A stretch of DNA of 64,000 nucleotides from Neodiprion pinetum (Eukaryota > Arthropoda > Insecta > Hymenoptera > Diprionidae). Shown one piece after another: positions 1 to 12,623 of the stretch. The notes beneath the pieces were generated by a model that did no database searches, was not told where the DNA came from, and saw only the letters and a program-made list of their open reading frames with translations. The DNA lies in NCBI RefSeq assembly GCF_021155775.2, contig NC_060238.1, positions 22,660,470 through 22,724,469 on the forward strand, in the 5' to 3' direction. The translations under genes and the position numbers were made by a program. Position 1 is the first letter of the stretch; each line of letters begins with the position of its first letter.

Positions 1-1347
1 TCCGTCGTTTTACGACAAATTTATATTGGAAAGAAGGATTTTGAACAGTGATTAAAACATCGACGATTAAATCAATCGCGGCATTTTTTTATTATATAAA
101 TCGCAAGTCGCTCGACTTGCGATAAGATGGATTTTTCAATTTTACAGCCCATCGAGCATGCGAAGCTTAAACGAGCGGGTGAAATCGCGTGTGCCAGAAC
201 GGTTGGAAATATCTCTGTACCTAATATGTACGATTTTTCATGCAAAGATTTAAGTAAGTAAGCCGGGAAAGAGAGATGAAAAAATATGATTACCAAATCA
301 GTTCGAGACTCTAACGAGACGGTCGACTAAAAACCCATTTTCTGTACAATATTCCTCACATTCGCTACAGTGACGGTAATTTGGCGATAGTTCGTCGTAC
401 CGAAATCTCATGCGTGCGTTCGAACAGTTCCGAAAGCTCGTTGCATTTGTAGAAACAACCGCTCGAGGTGCAATTAAACTGTCATTAGCTCAGGAGAGGT
501 TTGAGTAATGAGAACGTTGCACGGGCTTGAAGTTTCTATTTTTTTTTTTTTTTTTTCTTTTCTTCGTACAACCCTCAAACATTCGTCACATTTTTTTCAC
601 GTCATCGGGTGGTTAAATTATTCATGGTGTTTCGTAGCCGGTGTTTTATACAATATTTGGCGAAGAAGAGAGAGAAAAAAAAAAAAAAAATTATCCGAGG
701 GCCACTCGAAAAATCATATCGCGCGGCTTAGGCAAATGACAGGTTTTGTCAGTGACGTTATAAATCACAAGGGAAAAGACATTAGGAGCCAACGGCACTC
801 GGTCTTGCCTTGCTTTTCGTCGACGAGGCTGGGAGAAACGAGAGCGAGGGAGAGAGAGAAAAAAAAGGGCGGGGGGGGGGGGGGGAGAAAGAGTCGAAAG
901 CGCTTTAGTTCACTCGCCTGCAAACGGAGAAAGTCAACGGGTTTTACACACCGAAATAAGGAAAATATTAAATTCTGTTTCGTCTCCGACGCGAAGCGAT
1001 GGCGATATGAAAAAACAATTTACATTATGAGAGTCAAATATGAGAATTTATTCCGCGGCGGATGGCCGCCTCCCTTTTGTACGACCCCCACCCCGCCCGG
1101 GACTCAAGCCTCCCCTTCTCGTTTCTGCAGCGACATTTTCTCAATTTTTTTTCTCACATTAATATGTATGAGCTTCAGTGAAATATTATTCACTCCGATA
1201 CGTCGTTGCGCGGTGTGTGCTGCCAGAACGGAACTGGCTCGATCCCTCAGACCTACCCCAACAGGCACGCAAATCCTCGATACTCACCCTTCTCGATATA
1301 TCCGGAATTAAGCAATTATTTACTAATTTATTTAATAAATTCACATA
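1..1347. other. Intergenic spacer with homopurine tract
   Basis: No gene recognised. The stretch has a T run near 540-556, an A run near 677-690 and a homopurine block at about 838-897 that includes 15 consecutive G (871-885). A long open frame crossing this block is low in complexity (Lys/Arg/Gly-rich) and has no family resemblance, so it is not called as a gene. Confidence 0.6.
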
Positions 1348-1484
1348 CACTGAGAGAAATTTTTAGTTCCGGTCACTGGCTCAGGCCTTGACTGTTTTCA
1401 TTTTTTACCACAATCGAAAAATATAGTTCTAGGTTGAAAATGAAAATTACTTTTCTAGCTGTTACCGGTGTATTTTTCTCAGTG
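1348..1484 (-). mobile_element. CACTGAG-family MITE, 137-bp deletion derivative
   Basis: The element begins CACTGAGAGAAATTTT and ends with the inverted match TTTTTCTCAGTG. It is flanked by TA on both sides (1346-1347 and 1485-1486), which fits a TA target-site duplication as in Tc1/mariner-type transposition. It keeps only the two ends and the subterminal hairpin found in the roughly 430-bp copies at 7737, 17427 and 62198; the central ~290 bp are missing. The orientation matches the 7737 and 53308 copies. It has no coding capacity. Confidence 0.85.
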
Positions 1485-4465
1485 TATACGTGATGGATTT
1501 GTCAAGTGAAAAGATAGAAGTATTCGATATTATGTCTACTTCGCGTGAGTTTTCAATCCTTATTTTTATCCAGATGAGAAACGAGATTATTTTATTTAAA
1601 ACAGAAGTTTTTAGATCACTTACAGAACTGCTCATGATCGATGAATCGTAATCGATGCTCGTCTGCTTCTCAAATCTTGATACACTGAACTCACTCACTC
1701 GCTGATTTCAAAGAGTTTATGGATGTTATTAATCGTCCGGAAGAAAATAACAAGACAGTTGAAATGGTCAGAGAAAGGTTTTTAAAAAGACGTGGCTAAA
1801 AATGTTCGACTTAAATTTTACCAGAACAGCATTTCATGAATTGCAAAGAAAATTGTAAAACCCACGAACTTGATGAGGAAACAAAAAATTTGTGATCACT
1901 GTAGCAGTCTCGGCATAAGAATCATATTTTGATACGATTTTTTTAAACCGTCGAAACCGTATCATTTTTCTGACAAATACGATAAATCGCAGCCAATTCC
2001 ATCGACGAATTGAAGTTTCTACAAATCGTTGATAAGATGATTAAAAAATCACGGTGATAGTTGAATGAGTAGAAGATTAAATCGTAGTTTCTAGTTGCGT
2101 TGATTAAGCTTCTTTTCATCACTTATAACTGTTGTAATTACGCGAATTACCCGACTTTGCGAAATGAAAGCACGTGACAGTTTCACAAAAGGATTACTGA
2201 GACGGACTGCTCGGAAAGAAAGTCGCGACGATACTGATATTCGTAGTGATCTCGAGTTATCTCAACGACCTCGAGTAACGTAAACAGAACTACGTGATCC
2301 GAGTGAGGTGTTTACAGAAACATAAATAGGAGACGCGTATCTTTTGGTTGAAAATTTTGCGGACTTGACGTTCATTCCAATGACCTGAACCTGAAGACAA
2401 ACGATAATTTTTCCAAGATTAATAACCCCGAGTACCTAAAAAGGTTCGAGATCTCATCCATAAATGCTTGTCCCGCAAAACTTTGCGATCGAGCTTTTTT
2501 TGTTATAACTTTCACATGTTTCTCTGTTTCTTTTTTCTACTCCCCCCTCTCTATCCTTTTCTTCCCACTTTCTTTATTGGCCCGGACGTTGTTTTTTTTT
2601 TTTTTTCACGTCTCTTTTTTCTCTCCACGGCCCGAAACTTGGCCGTTTGAAATTGATCTCGGGGGTTGGTAAAAAATTGACGCTACGGAACGGAAAGTCT
2701 GACCTTGGTCGAAATAGACGAATTGTGGTTAATAAGTAAGAGAAACCGATGCGCCGAGTATGGTAAAACGGAATAGAATAAAACGAGTAAGAATATGTAT
2801 GAAAAAAAAAAAAAAAAAACAAAAAGTAAGTCTCTCGATCCTCGCCTAACCCGCCCTTCTTCTTCGTTCGGTGAAAATTTTCTCCGCAAAACCGGAATTC
2901 CTTATCGCCGAACACCAGCGAGGGGATGATAATTAGCGAATGGAATAATTATCGTACCTCTTATATACATATATACCTACTCTCGACACGGCGAGAATAA
3001 TCTTGGCAGTAAATTTTCACCACCGCATTTATACGCACACATACATATACATTATACATAAACATACGTATATGTATGCCTATATAATTGTACGAGGGTC
3101 TAATACGTGACCCGCGGTGAAATTTGTCAAGTATAATGAATATCGTTTTGCCAAATATAGGATACATATACATATAAATATATACATATATGTGTGTGTG
3201 CGTGTTTGCATACGTAAGGTTGTATTAATGCCCCGCAAGCTTTATCGAGTTAACGACCATGGGAAACGATCGGTCCGAGTCAGTTCAGAAACTCGCGGAC
3301 AGTTGCACAAAGGGGTTTGAATTGTCGGGCTTCAGGGACCGATTTCTGTATGTGGTAAAACCTGACGGATTATATATATTCCTTCGGTATAACCGGCGTG
3401 TACGATTCGTTACTATATATATATGGGTGCGCATTTGTCAACTTCTGCAAAAGCTCGGACGTTTCCTGATGTATGCGTCGCGGACACTTTCACTTTGCAT
3501 TTCTCCTACCTACACATATAATATGTTTTACCACCTATTCATTCGATTATTGCAATTTTCCCTTTACAACCCCAGCTTACTTGCCACATTTCAATTGTCC
3601 ATTCTTCTTATTTTTCTTTCCATTGAATCAATTCACTTTTTCTTATTTTTATTGTAAATTGGTCATCGTTATAATTGCAGTATTTATTGACGTTCGTTTA
3701 TTTGTGACACATATATTCAATCTTTTTTTTTCCTTTAAATGTTCAAGTCGTGTAGCGGTATACAATTAACTATTATCTACACTGATCGCAGTCTTAATTG
3801 ATTCAATGATTTTCAAGTAAGATTGTAAAAAATAAAATAACATGCAGGCTGTTGTTGTTTTTTTTTAAAGGTTTTTTTAAATAAATAAATTAATGACTTT
3901 GTTTTCTATTTTTTTTTTTTTTTCTTCTGGTAGAACGAACGATATTAGCCGGTCTATATACGCTTTCTACTTTTCGGTGCGCTAAATTCGCGGGGATAAC
4001 ATCGAGTCTCGGTTTGAAGAATCTGTCATAACTGTTCGTCCTCGCCATCTGGATTTTCTAATAAAAATTGTAATATCCGGAGTACCGTGAAGGAGCAGCG
4101 ATTTTTTGATAGCGAGCACTATTCGTTCGGAGCGTTGAAGTTTATACCACGCATCTACCACGATCATGCGATACAGGGGTGCAAGAGACGTCTGCAGAGA
4201 TTTCCATCAGGCGATTCTATCGCCTAGGTTGTGTGTCTAATATCGAGCCTGCCAAATCCAGGCTCTGAGGGCAGGCTCACGTAGCGAGTATATAAAGACA
4301 CAGATGATGCCACGCCTGCAGAGATAAGACGAGATGAGCCAACCACACCCTGGATACGCCGATCTTATTCTTTCGAGATCAATCCACCCCCGCAAGAATC
4401 GCCTTTTTGTCTGGCACTTAGAGCCAGGCGCGTGTAGTTAAAGCCGATTAAAAACTTTCCCAAAA

Positions 4466-4513
<48 letters not shown>

Positions 4514-5353
4514 ATGGAAAACGTACATCAGGAGCCAGAGAGAATCGCGAGAGGGATGAAACGAGTTTCCACCCCCGCGGGCCGCAGACCGCAGTATCCG
4601 AGCGGGACAAAAGTTGGTAAAACTTTATGAGACCATTAAAAAGGTGGGAGGGAATGGGGGAGGGATGGAGGGGCGAGACGCGGGGGTGGAATTTTTACCC
4701 GCATTAGGAGGAATTCGAAAGGGGCGTCACCTGTTTACCGAACCCTGTCATGCGCCGGAAGATTCGGCATGTAAGCCATAAAAGTTATCGCCGATTCAGA
4801 GCCGTCGTGGTGTATATAAAGGGTGGAGATGCGTTGTAAGAAAGGACGAAGGGTTGCGTATATAGTATATACCCCCAAATTTTTATATTTTTCTCAGTTT
4901 TTTTCCTCAGACCTTGAGTCCCGTCTCATTTTCACCGTTTTAGCCGCGGGTTTGTCTGCTATCCTAGTTTTTTCCCGCGCCATGTTATATAACGCGTAAT
5001 ATCGAGCGGTTGAACTCGATTTTAGGGGGTGCGGATCCGAACCGACTTCCAGTCGCTGTTGCAAATTTCGTTAAGTGTGCTCTGTCGCTAAGTATTGACA
5101 TTTCCTGTCCCAGATTGCTCCGTGCGTTAACGTTAATCTTTAATATCATTTTATACCGGCTGAACTCGGTCCCTTCACGTTCCGAGGGGAAAGAGATTCA
5201 GGGGTTGCTTTGCGAACGCGTGATTCAGGCGTGAAATGATCATCCCTTCTCGAAAATAATCCTCGCGTTTTCAAACAACGATAACAGCTGATCGAATTAT
5301 TCGACAAATATTGCAGGGGGATGAAATTTGAAATTTTATCATTTCGGGCGGGG
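1485..5353. other. Intergenic spacer, AT-rich, with simple repeats
   Basis: No gene recognised. It holds poly(T) and poly(A) runs (for example A at about 2799-2819), TA/CA-rich microsatellite-like sequence at about 2965-3210, and a (TA)n tract at 4469-4505. Two good TATA-box matches (TATATAAAG) lie at 4289-4297 and 4813-4821, but neither is followed by a convincing coding exon. Confidence 0.6.
4469..4505. repeat. (TA)n microsatellite
   Basis: About 18 uninterrupted TA units, followed by TATG variants. Confidence 0.95.
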
Positions 5354-5845
5354 TTGAAAATCTGAATTTCAAGAGTTCCGAAAGCTCCACGTTCCGATTT
5401 TTTTGGCGGTGAAACTTGAAGTAAAGAAATCAAACGTCAAAGTTCCGAACGATCCGAAACTCAAAGTTCAAAGTTCCGAAAAGGCAAAATTTCGATGAGT
5501 AAAAGTTCCGAATGTGCGAAAATGAGAAAATTCAGGATTCTGAAACATCGAAATTTCGAATGATCCAAGATTCTTAGTCTTTACCCACTGATTAGGCAAA
5601 CTACGCTGTGCTAGTACATTTCAACTTTCTGAATTTAGCTCTACAGAAACTTTATTCTTTGAAACTTTGCTCCACGTAACTTGAATTTTTGGAATCTTGC
5701 ATTTGGGAAGTTTGCCCCGTCGATTTTCCAAGCATTCGAAACTTGGTTGTTTCCTCAAAATTTGATTTCTCAACTTCAAGTCTCCCCACAAAATAATTCG
5801 GAATTAGGCGCTTACAGAACTTTTCAAATTCGAAACTTCAACTTT
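5354..5845. mobile_element. Fold-back element, long inverted arms
   Basis: The left arm (5354-5434) is the diverged reverse complement of the right arm (about 5761-5844). The match shows in translation too: the - strand of the left arm reads LLQVSPPKKSERGAFGT and the + strand of the right arm reads QLQVSPQNNSELGAYRT. The middle is rich in a short AAAGTTCCGAA-like motif. No flanking duplication could be fixed, so the outer limits are approximate. No coding capacity is credible. The structure suggests a non-autonomous DNA transposon. Confidence 0.65.
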
Positions 5846-6908
5846 GTTTTTTCTTCACATTTCACAGTACAGATAAGCAGCTCGAACCCTGAGTCGTAAT
5901 TTTCAATCACGCGGATTTCCCGTCCTACAAAATTCTCGCTGCATACTCGGAAAATTTCCGCGTCGAATTTCGATTGTAAAGCTGCTAAGCAAAGTGGATT
6001 CTGTACTTCTATTAGGCAGTGTCAACTGCAGTGCCGGAGTCTAGCGTTATTCACGATTTTACTCCCTGTGAAATCTCGAGGACGGATGTCGTGGCTGCGA
6101 GAACGTTTCTATTTTGCCCGGAGTGACGCGGGGTGCAACAGCGCAACATTTTCTGCAGGTTGAGGGGGGTGAATGTCGCTGCGTAATTCAGAGACGGGTT
6201 CAGAATTTCATTCAGGGAAAACTCGTTACCCTGTATAAGTTTCCTTTTTTTTCTTCTCCTTCTCTCTCTCTCTCTCTCTCACAATATTTTTTTTTTTTTT
6301 TTTTATTTGTTGGTTGCAGAGAAAATGTTGGAATATAATATATTTGCTTCGGGCAAACCGCTCTTCCATTTCGGACGAGCGATGTATAAGCGGTTCCCTG
6401 TATGCCTGAAATTCCGATACCGTTCATTTCGAGTAATTGAACCGCGAGGCGAACGACGGTAACGGAATTATCAATACCACCGTGACGTATTGAAACGTAA
6501 GCCGTGCATGGATTGGATGATCGCTCAGCTGAGGCCTGCGATCCTTCAGAATTGGAAATGCCGAAATTAGCAGGGTTATGTTCGCCGCAGAGAGCTGAAA
6601 TTGCATTATGGCTTCGAAGTTACGGGCGAAGAGCGATATCAACCGCTGGAGCTTTCGGTTCCACCTAAGACGAAATTCTATTTTACGCGCTTTCAGTTTG
6701 TTGCGCCTGATGTTAAACTCCGAGAACAGTTTCGAGCCTTGATCCTAGTGCAAGATCTACTTCAATCGCCCCGTCAAGATCTCTGAATTTGAAAAGACAT
6801 GCCGGCAGTTTTCTGCGAAACGCACCGTTCAATGCCAAAAAATCGGCAACTACATCTTCGCAACGTAGCTTTAATCGCATGTCTGCTGGCATTGAGGAGG
6901 GGGGGTGA
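5846..6908. other. Intergenic spacer
   Basis: Contains a (TC)n tract at about 6258-6280 followed by a T run at about 6288-6304. Both strands have short open frames at 6600-6900 (for example + strand 6601-6786, - strand 6900-6713) with fairly normal amino-acid composition. I recognise no family in them and see no clear splice structure. Confidence 0.5.
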
Positions 6909-7604
6909 CAGCTTTGACGGTCTAAAATCATACCTATTTTTAAGATTTTTTTTAAAGTTAATGAAATCACTTGGAGCAATTTGAGTTTAAGGGCTTTTTT
7001 AGTTATAGTTTTAAGAATGTTTTCGAATTTTTTCATTGAACTTAATAATAAAATGGCGGCATGGCGCATATAAGTAGCGAACGACTCCGAACTCGAGAGC
7101 TTTCACGGTGGCGCATTTCCTGACATCACTGTCCAACTTGTAATGGATGGAAAAATTTTTTACAGTTAAAAACACCTTTTCGGATTTGAGCTCGTAGCCG
7201 AAATGTTAAAAAAAAATCCTAAATATATACGGTAATGGACAAAAATTATTGAATAAAATTTGTATAAAATCATGTTGGGTTGGAAATTTAAAAATCTACC
7301 CACGAGCTCAAATCGATATAAAAGAGTTTCAAAGATTGTGTCAAAATTTCAAGTCAATCGGATAAAAATTGACCGAGGAATCCGCACCAACGGATTGAAA
7401 ACGTGGTCGTTCGCTACTATTACGCGTCATGTCACCATTTTATAATAAATATCAGTGAAAAAAAATTCAAAATATTCTTCAAACTATAAATAATAAAGTC
7501 CTTAGACTCAAATTACTCCAAGTGTTTTTATGTTCTTCTGCTTCTTCTTCTTCTTCGAAAAAAAAACTCCTAAAAATAGGTGTGATTTTGAACTGTAAAC
7601 GCTG
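6909..7604. mobile_element. Fold-back element (CAGC...GCTG ends)
   Basis: The left end CAGCTTTGACGGTC and the reverse complement of the right end CAGCGTTTACAGTTC match. The arms stay alignable for roughly 180-200 bp each (about 6909-7085 and 7405-7604), for example through the shared TAGTAGCGAACGAC-like segment. A further inverted match around GAGCTCGT (near 7183 and 7300) suggests the palindrome once ran to the centre. The right arm has gained a (TTC)n tract near 7538-7556. There is no ORF of note, so this is a non-autonomous element. Confidence 0.75.
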
Positions 7605-7736
7605 TATACTCTCTTCTCCCTCTTATCGTATTTGAGTGAATCTTCGTGCCAAAATGAAGGTTTCTTGATTAGTTTGAAAGCTTTAGATTTTCGTAAGTAA
7701 AAAAAAAATCAAAATTGTTTCGGATTCCCTTTCCCA

Positions 7737-8166
7737 CACTGCGAGTAATTTTTAGTTCCGGTTACCGCTTAGTCCTCAACTATTTTCATTATTTACCACA
7801 ATGGAAAAATACAGTTCTAGATACAAAATGAAAATTAGTTTTGTAGCCGTTACCGGAAAGTCTAGTATCCGTTACTATTCTTTCTCACTACAATCACTGT
7901 TACTATATCTTCTTGTAACTGTTGCGAAAATTTAATGCTTGTGCCACAATGAATTCATGTTAAAGCCTTATTTAACTAAAAATGTAGAGTAAACCTCAAA
8001 AACTAATTTTGCGTTGCAATTACCAAAAAAGGATCGACGATAGCGCAAAATGATGAGGCGTACCTCATTCTTCGTAATTCCAACAATATTCAAACAGTTT
8101 TTTTTTAACGATGCCTGTTTAACTGAATTTTTCTAGTTACCGTAACAAATGAAATTTTACTCAGTG
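7737..8166 (-). mobile_element. CACTGAG-family MITE, near full length
   Basis: About 430 bp, opposite in orientation to the 17427 copy. The left end reads CACTGCGAGTAATTTT and the right end TTTTACTCAGTG. Internal landmarks shared with the other copies include TTCCGGTTACCGC, TTACCAAAAAAGGATCGACG and TCTAGTTACCGTAACAAATG. It is flanked by CA on both sides rather than TA, so either the duplication has mutated or the target was not exactly TA. It has no coding capacity. Confidence 0.85.
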
Positions 8167-11100
8167 CAGTCATCGAGCGAATAACACTACGATGATTTTC
8201 CGATTTTTCGTTTCGCTTGAAAGAAAATTCTAGATAAACTTTAAGAGGGACTGAAGCATCGAGCATCCGACAAACAGGGGATAGAAAAGGGTTGACGGGT
8301 TCGCGTTCGGCGAACGGTCGAGGGGTCAGAAAACGGGGGAGAAAGAATCCGAGTCCTCGAATTGCGGACGTTGTTTCTTTTATCGGTACTTCCCGACGTT
8401 CCTCGGCACGTTCCATTTCCCCATTCCTCCGTCTCGGGGCGGCTATGAGGCGATTCTTTCTTTGGGGTCTAGAATTTTTCCTGTCTTCCACGAAAGTTGG
8501 CGGCCCCCTTTAAACTGGCTCGTTATCAGCCGCGCCGTTCCTCGACTCGGTTATCTCGCGCATTGTTTCAATCTCTTTTTCGCCGTTTCGAGTAACCGGT
8601 TCCTCTCCTCCTTCCTCTTTCCCTCTATCTCTCTATCTGTCTCTCAGATTAAGAGCTCTCCCGATCAGATTACAGCGCGGAGAATCTGAGAAAAGGGAGC
8701 AGGGTTGGGAGGGAGAGTCGGAGCCGACTTCTCATGTTTCGGTAATAAATTGCGGCGCATATGTAGAAGTCGAGAAAGGGTCGGAATTCCCGGGAGGGAA
8801 TAAAAGGGTCGTATAAAATCTGTGAAAAATTTCATTTCCCCTGGCAGCGGGAAACCCAGCCGAAGATTAACCGGTAAACTATACTATGCTAAGCAGATAC
8901 ATTCGCCGGAAGGCAGTCGAACGAACTTTGGGACATTTTTGTCCCCCGGGATTCCAGGTAGGATGATTTCCGCTCGCTTCGGCCAAGGGTCGAATTCGCC
9001 GCGCTCTCATTGCTCGACCCATTCTGCCCAACTCTAATCCAATGACCGTGGAGCGTCAATTGGCCGTTTCCATGGGATGGCCAATTTCCAGGACTAATCA
9101 AATCTAAATAAATCAGGATATTGCCGCGTTAGTTTCCACCCTTAACACTCCCTCCCTCCTCCACGTCCAGCATCGCCTCCGCACATATTTATCCTCTCGA
9201 TTGCACCGGAACCTCAAACAATCGACGTAGGGCACGATTTTATAACGACCGATACGAAACCGTGAGTGCAAAATTTTTAGTAAACTGTCCTCAGATAGTT
9301 AGTGTGCACTGAGATAAATTTTTTTTTCACTACCCTGATTCCGAGGAAAATCATCTACGGTCTTGGGATCGATCGGACGAATTCGTCAACGTCCGTACAA
9401 GCTGGAAAAATTGAATAAAACAACAACAACAACAACCGACCCCAAAAAATGGTTGAGGGTCGTGATTTTTCACGTCGAGTACTTGCGAGCCGGTGAAATT
9501 TTGACGAGACACTTGAAACGAGACGGTTCTTTCTACCAACGGTGAAAATATCCCACAAACAATGATCGTGGGAATAGCTGATGCCGATGTAGGCGATATT
9601 TCGGAAGGGAGATGACGGGAGGCACTCAATCAAACGAAAACGTCGAGCCTGTGGGACAACATAGCTAATACAGTATTGCGTTGCGTTAGGCGTCCGGTGC
9701 TTCCGCCCCCTCCCTCCCCCTTCCGCTCCTTGTCGAGGTCCTGTCCCAGGATATATGAAGAGTCTTGAACAATCAACTCTGCCAAACACACCCGAGTGCC
9801 AATAACGTCACTCGATCTCTGAACGCGAGGAGCACGATAATCCCGATACATCGAGTGATCGGTGACGATGCGAAGGTGCAAGCTCCGGACGTTCTGCCCG
9901 GATGATTTGATGCCTCGATGAGGATGAATCGCACTGTAATTGATGTGTGGCGGGACGGGGGGAGAAAATCAACACTGCGGGAAAACGAGAAACGATCGAT
10001 TCATGAGCTTCGGATGGAAAACTGGGATGTATGTGATGACCCGGTCTGGAAGGAGGACTCCAAGTAACCGACTTCACTTGCTGCTACCTTCTCGAGTCGA
10101 GTCGTTGAGATTTATTTTTCTCACCCGCGGGCGATGGCTGAAGCACTTCTGGCTCGCTGAATCCTTGCAACGTATTTTGTACTCCGAGGATACCGCTCCA
10201 CTTCGTATCCTGCACCTGTAACGTAGCTCCGTTTTCATTACGGAAACGCTTCAGCCGGTGTTTGAATAAGAAAGAACGATGGAAACCGGAAGACATTAAT
10301 GCCTCGATATACCGGGATGTTTTCCTGTAATATCACACGGGCAATTTTGCACAGGATGAATTCACCAATTTGTTGATCCAATTGGGGATGAGTATTGCCG
10401 AAGTCTATTGCAGCGATTGCATTAACGCAGGTGTTAAATTTCCTGTATGAAATATCAATACGGAGAGTAGAGGTAAGGAGGACTGTCTCCGTCTACAGAA
10501 GGCGTCCATAAAATAGATTACAATTAAGATGGCGTTGCTGTAGCAAAAGTCTTCCACATTTAAAAGAAAGTACCGATCGAATTGAACCCTGATTGCTCAT
10601 TTGCGCTACTCGGGTGACTTGTTGAACCACTATTTGTCACTTTTCTCAGATACTTTTTCGGTTGAAAACCGATATGAGATACCCTCCGTACATATCGAAA
10701 TAATGCTCCGATGTGAAATGTCGATCAAAAAAGCACGATCGTAATTCGACGGTGCGACGATTTCTGCGAAACGATCTAAATCGTTGATTCCGTTAGGCTA
10801 CATAAAAGTTTGCACGCACTAATTGAAAAGCAACAACGGTTTCTGGGATGCTTCAGACCCTTCTTCGAGGGTTTTTGCAACTGACTTTCGAGGAGTTTGC
10901 GATGTTTTCAAAATCGCTAGACCGACAGAGCTTGCGGTGAAATAACCCCGGGTGCACGAAGTGGTCTGAAGGACCGAAGTATGTGGCTGGTATTTTCTCA
11001 CGAGCAGTACTCGAGGACCGGGTGAAAAATGCACGCGTTTTTCGTTCCTCACGTATTTCGTTCCGGGAAAGATGAAGAGCCGTAAAACTTGCATACACCG

Positions 11101-12419
11101 GTTACACTGCGACTCGAATTCGGAGTTTTCAATCCGCGCCTCTCGCATATATCTCTTTTCAGTCGGAGCAACAAAGCGATCCCGTTCCCGAAGGATGGAT
11201 CTGGCGCGCGGTCAACACCTTGGAAAGATCCGAGATGGAGTTTCGGGATCGAGATTTCTTTCAAGCTTACAGAATTTATCCCCTCCACCGAAGAGGCGTG
11301 CATGCCAGCACTCGGCAGAATTGCAGACTTCGTGAGCGTTGACTCCTTTTTTAAAAAGCTCTTCACATTTCTCGCAAACGGCATTAGCTGTTCGGGTGTT
11401 TTAAACTTTTCGCAAAATATTCCGGGGTGAGAATTCGAGTATAAGATTGAGAGGCTTTACGAATTCGTTCGGTTTCAATCACGCTCGGAATTGATCGGCC
11501 ACTTTGACGTACTTTCGTCAAGTCTCAGCTGAGCTTGCGCGTCGTCGGTGGTCTGGATCATAAATGAATTTTTCCCGGCAAGAATATGAGAGGCTTTTGC
11601 AACCCGCTTCTCGGGGAATGCGTTTATCGTCTTTACCTCGCGACTGACACGGTTGTGACAACGGAAGCGCCCTCGCGGGAGATGGGACTAGACATTTGCG
11701 CATCCACTTTAGTTAACTCACTTCCTCAGCCAACAGACTGTCTACAGTTATGCGCACCGCCTCACCTGGCACCTGGGAAATTTCCACCCTCTCTCCTCTT
11801 TCCTGCAGCCAATTTTCACCGTGCACAGAGACGAGGCGCCCTTTTGAGTCCTGGGAAAATTTACAAACTGTGAAGGACGGCTTGAGTTTGATAATCGAAT
11901 CCGAAAATGATGCTTAAATTCGATGTACACACCAGTAGGAAAAACTTTCCCCCGTATTTCCAGAGGGTTCTTATCTGCGTTGAGAGCATTGTGAACACCA
12001 AGGGAACAAAAAGGAATCTGCATTTTCATCAGTATTCAGATTTATTGCAGGCGGGACTTAATTCCGAGAGTTTCTCATCTCGCTCCATCTCTCCAAGTTT
12101 TCAACCTCTCGTCTTCGTCTATACTTCTTCAGAAATGTAGTAGCGCGATGAATAAGTTACCTTGCGTAAACCGCACTGATATCGCGGTGTAGTAAATGCA
12201 AATAGAAATTATTCTCTCGGGGTGATCGTTCGGTGTGTATACATTTACTACAAGAGCAACACGTTGTCTAGGGATGAATTCACCCCGGAATATTAAGCCC
12301 ATGTACAATGCATACCAAACGTCAAACAATCCCACCGCTGCCACCAATTTCACGAAAATCGTCTATTCGCTCATCGCTGTATTTGAAGTAAAGGAAGGAC
12401 AAGATTCAATCGCTAAGAT
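8167..12419. other. Intergenic spacer
   Basis: No gene recognised. It has a CT-rich tract (about 8605-8645), a (CAA)n microsatellite (9417-9436) and a lone CACTGAGATAAATTT at 9306, which may be a broken end of the CACTGAG family. Many overlapping short open frames on both strands show no recognisable domain. A hydrophobic open stretch lies on the - strand at about 12353-12250 with no family match. Confidence 0.5.
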
Positions 12420-12623
12420 AAGTGTACCAGTTATTGACACGTTTGAACTTAATTTTTGACCATTTAATCTTTCAAATTTATTAATTTACGGCACAAATTG
12501 TGGATTACTCGATGACTAAAGCCAATTGCTAGAGAGTTAAACACTGCAAATTTATTTTTCAATAATTTTGTAACTAAGTATCGAACAGATACAACCAAAA
12601 GAATGTCAATAACTGGGACACTT
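12420..12623. mobile_element. Small terminal-inverted-repeat element
   Basis: AGTGTACCAGTTATTGACA at 12421-12439 is matched by the inverted TGTCAATAACTGGGACACT at 12604-12622. That gives a terminal inverted repeat of about 19 bp with one mismatch around a 164-bp AT-rich interior. TA precedes the left end. No ORF. It is most simply read as a short non-autonomous DNA transposon. Confidence 0.6.

Noticed and set aside
508..1311. 267-codon + strand frame
   Set aside because: It runs through poly(T), poly(A) and poly(G) tracts, is Lys/Arg/Gly-rich, and shows no domain or splice support.
12250..12353. Hydrophobic - strand stretch as a receptor fragment
   Set aside because: It is short, has no diagnostic motif, and a stop lies immediately upstream.
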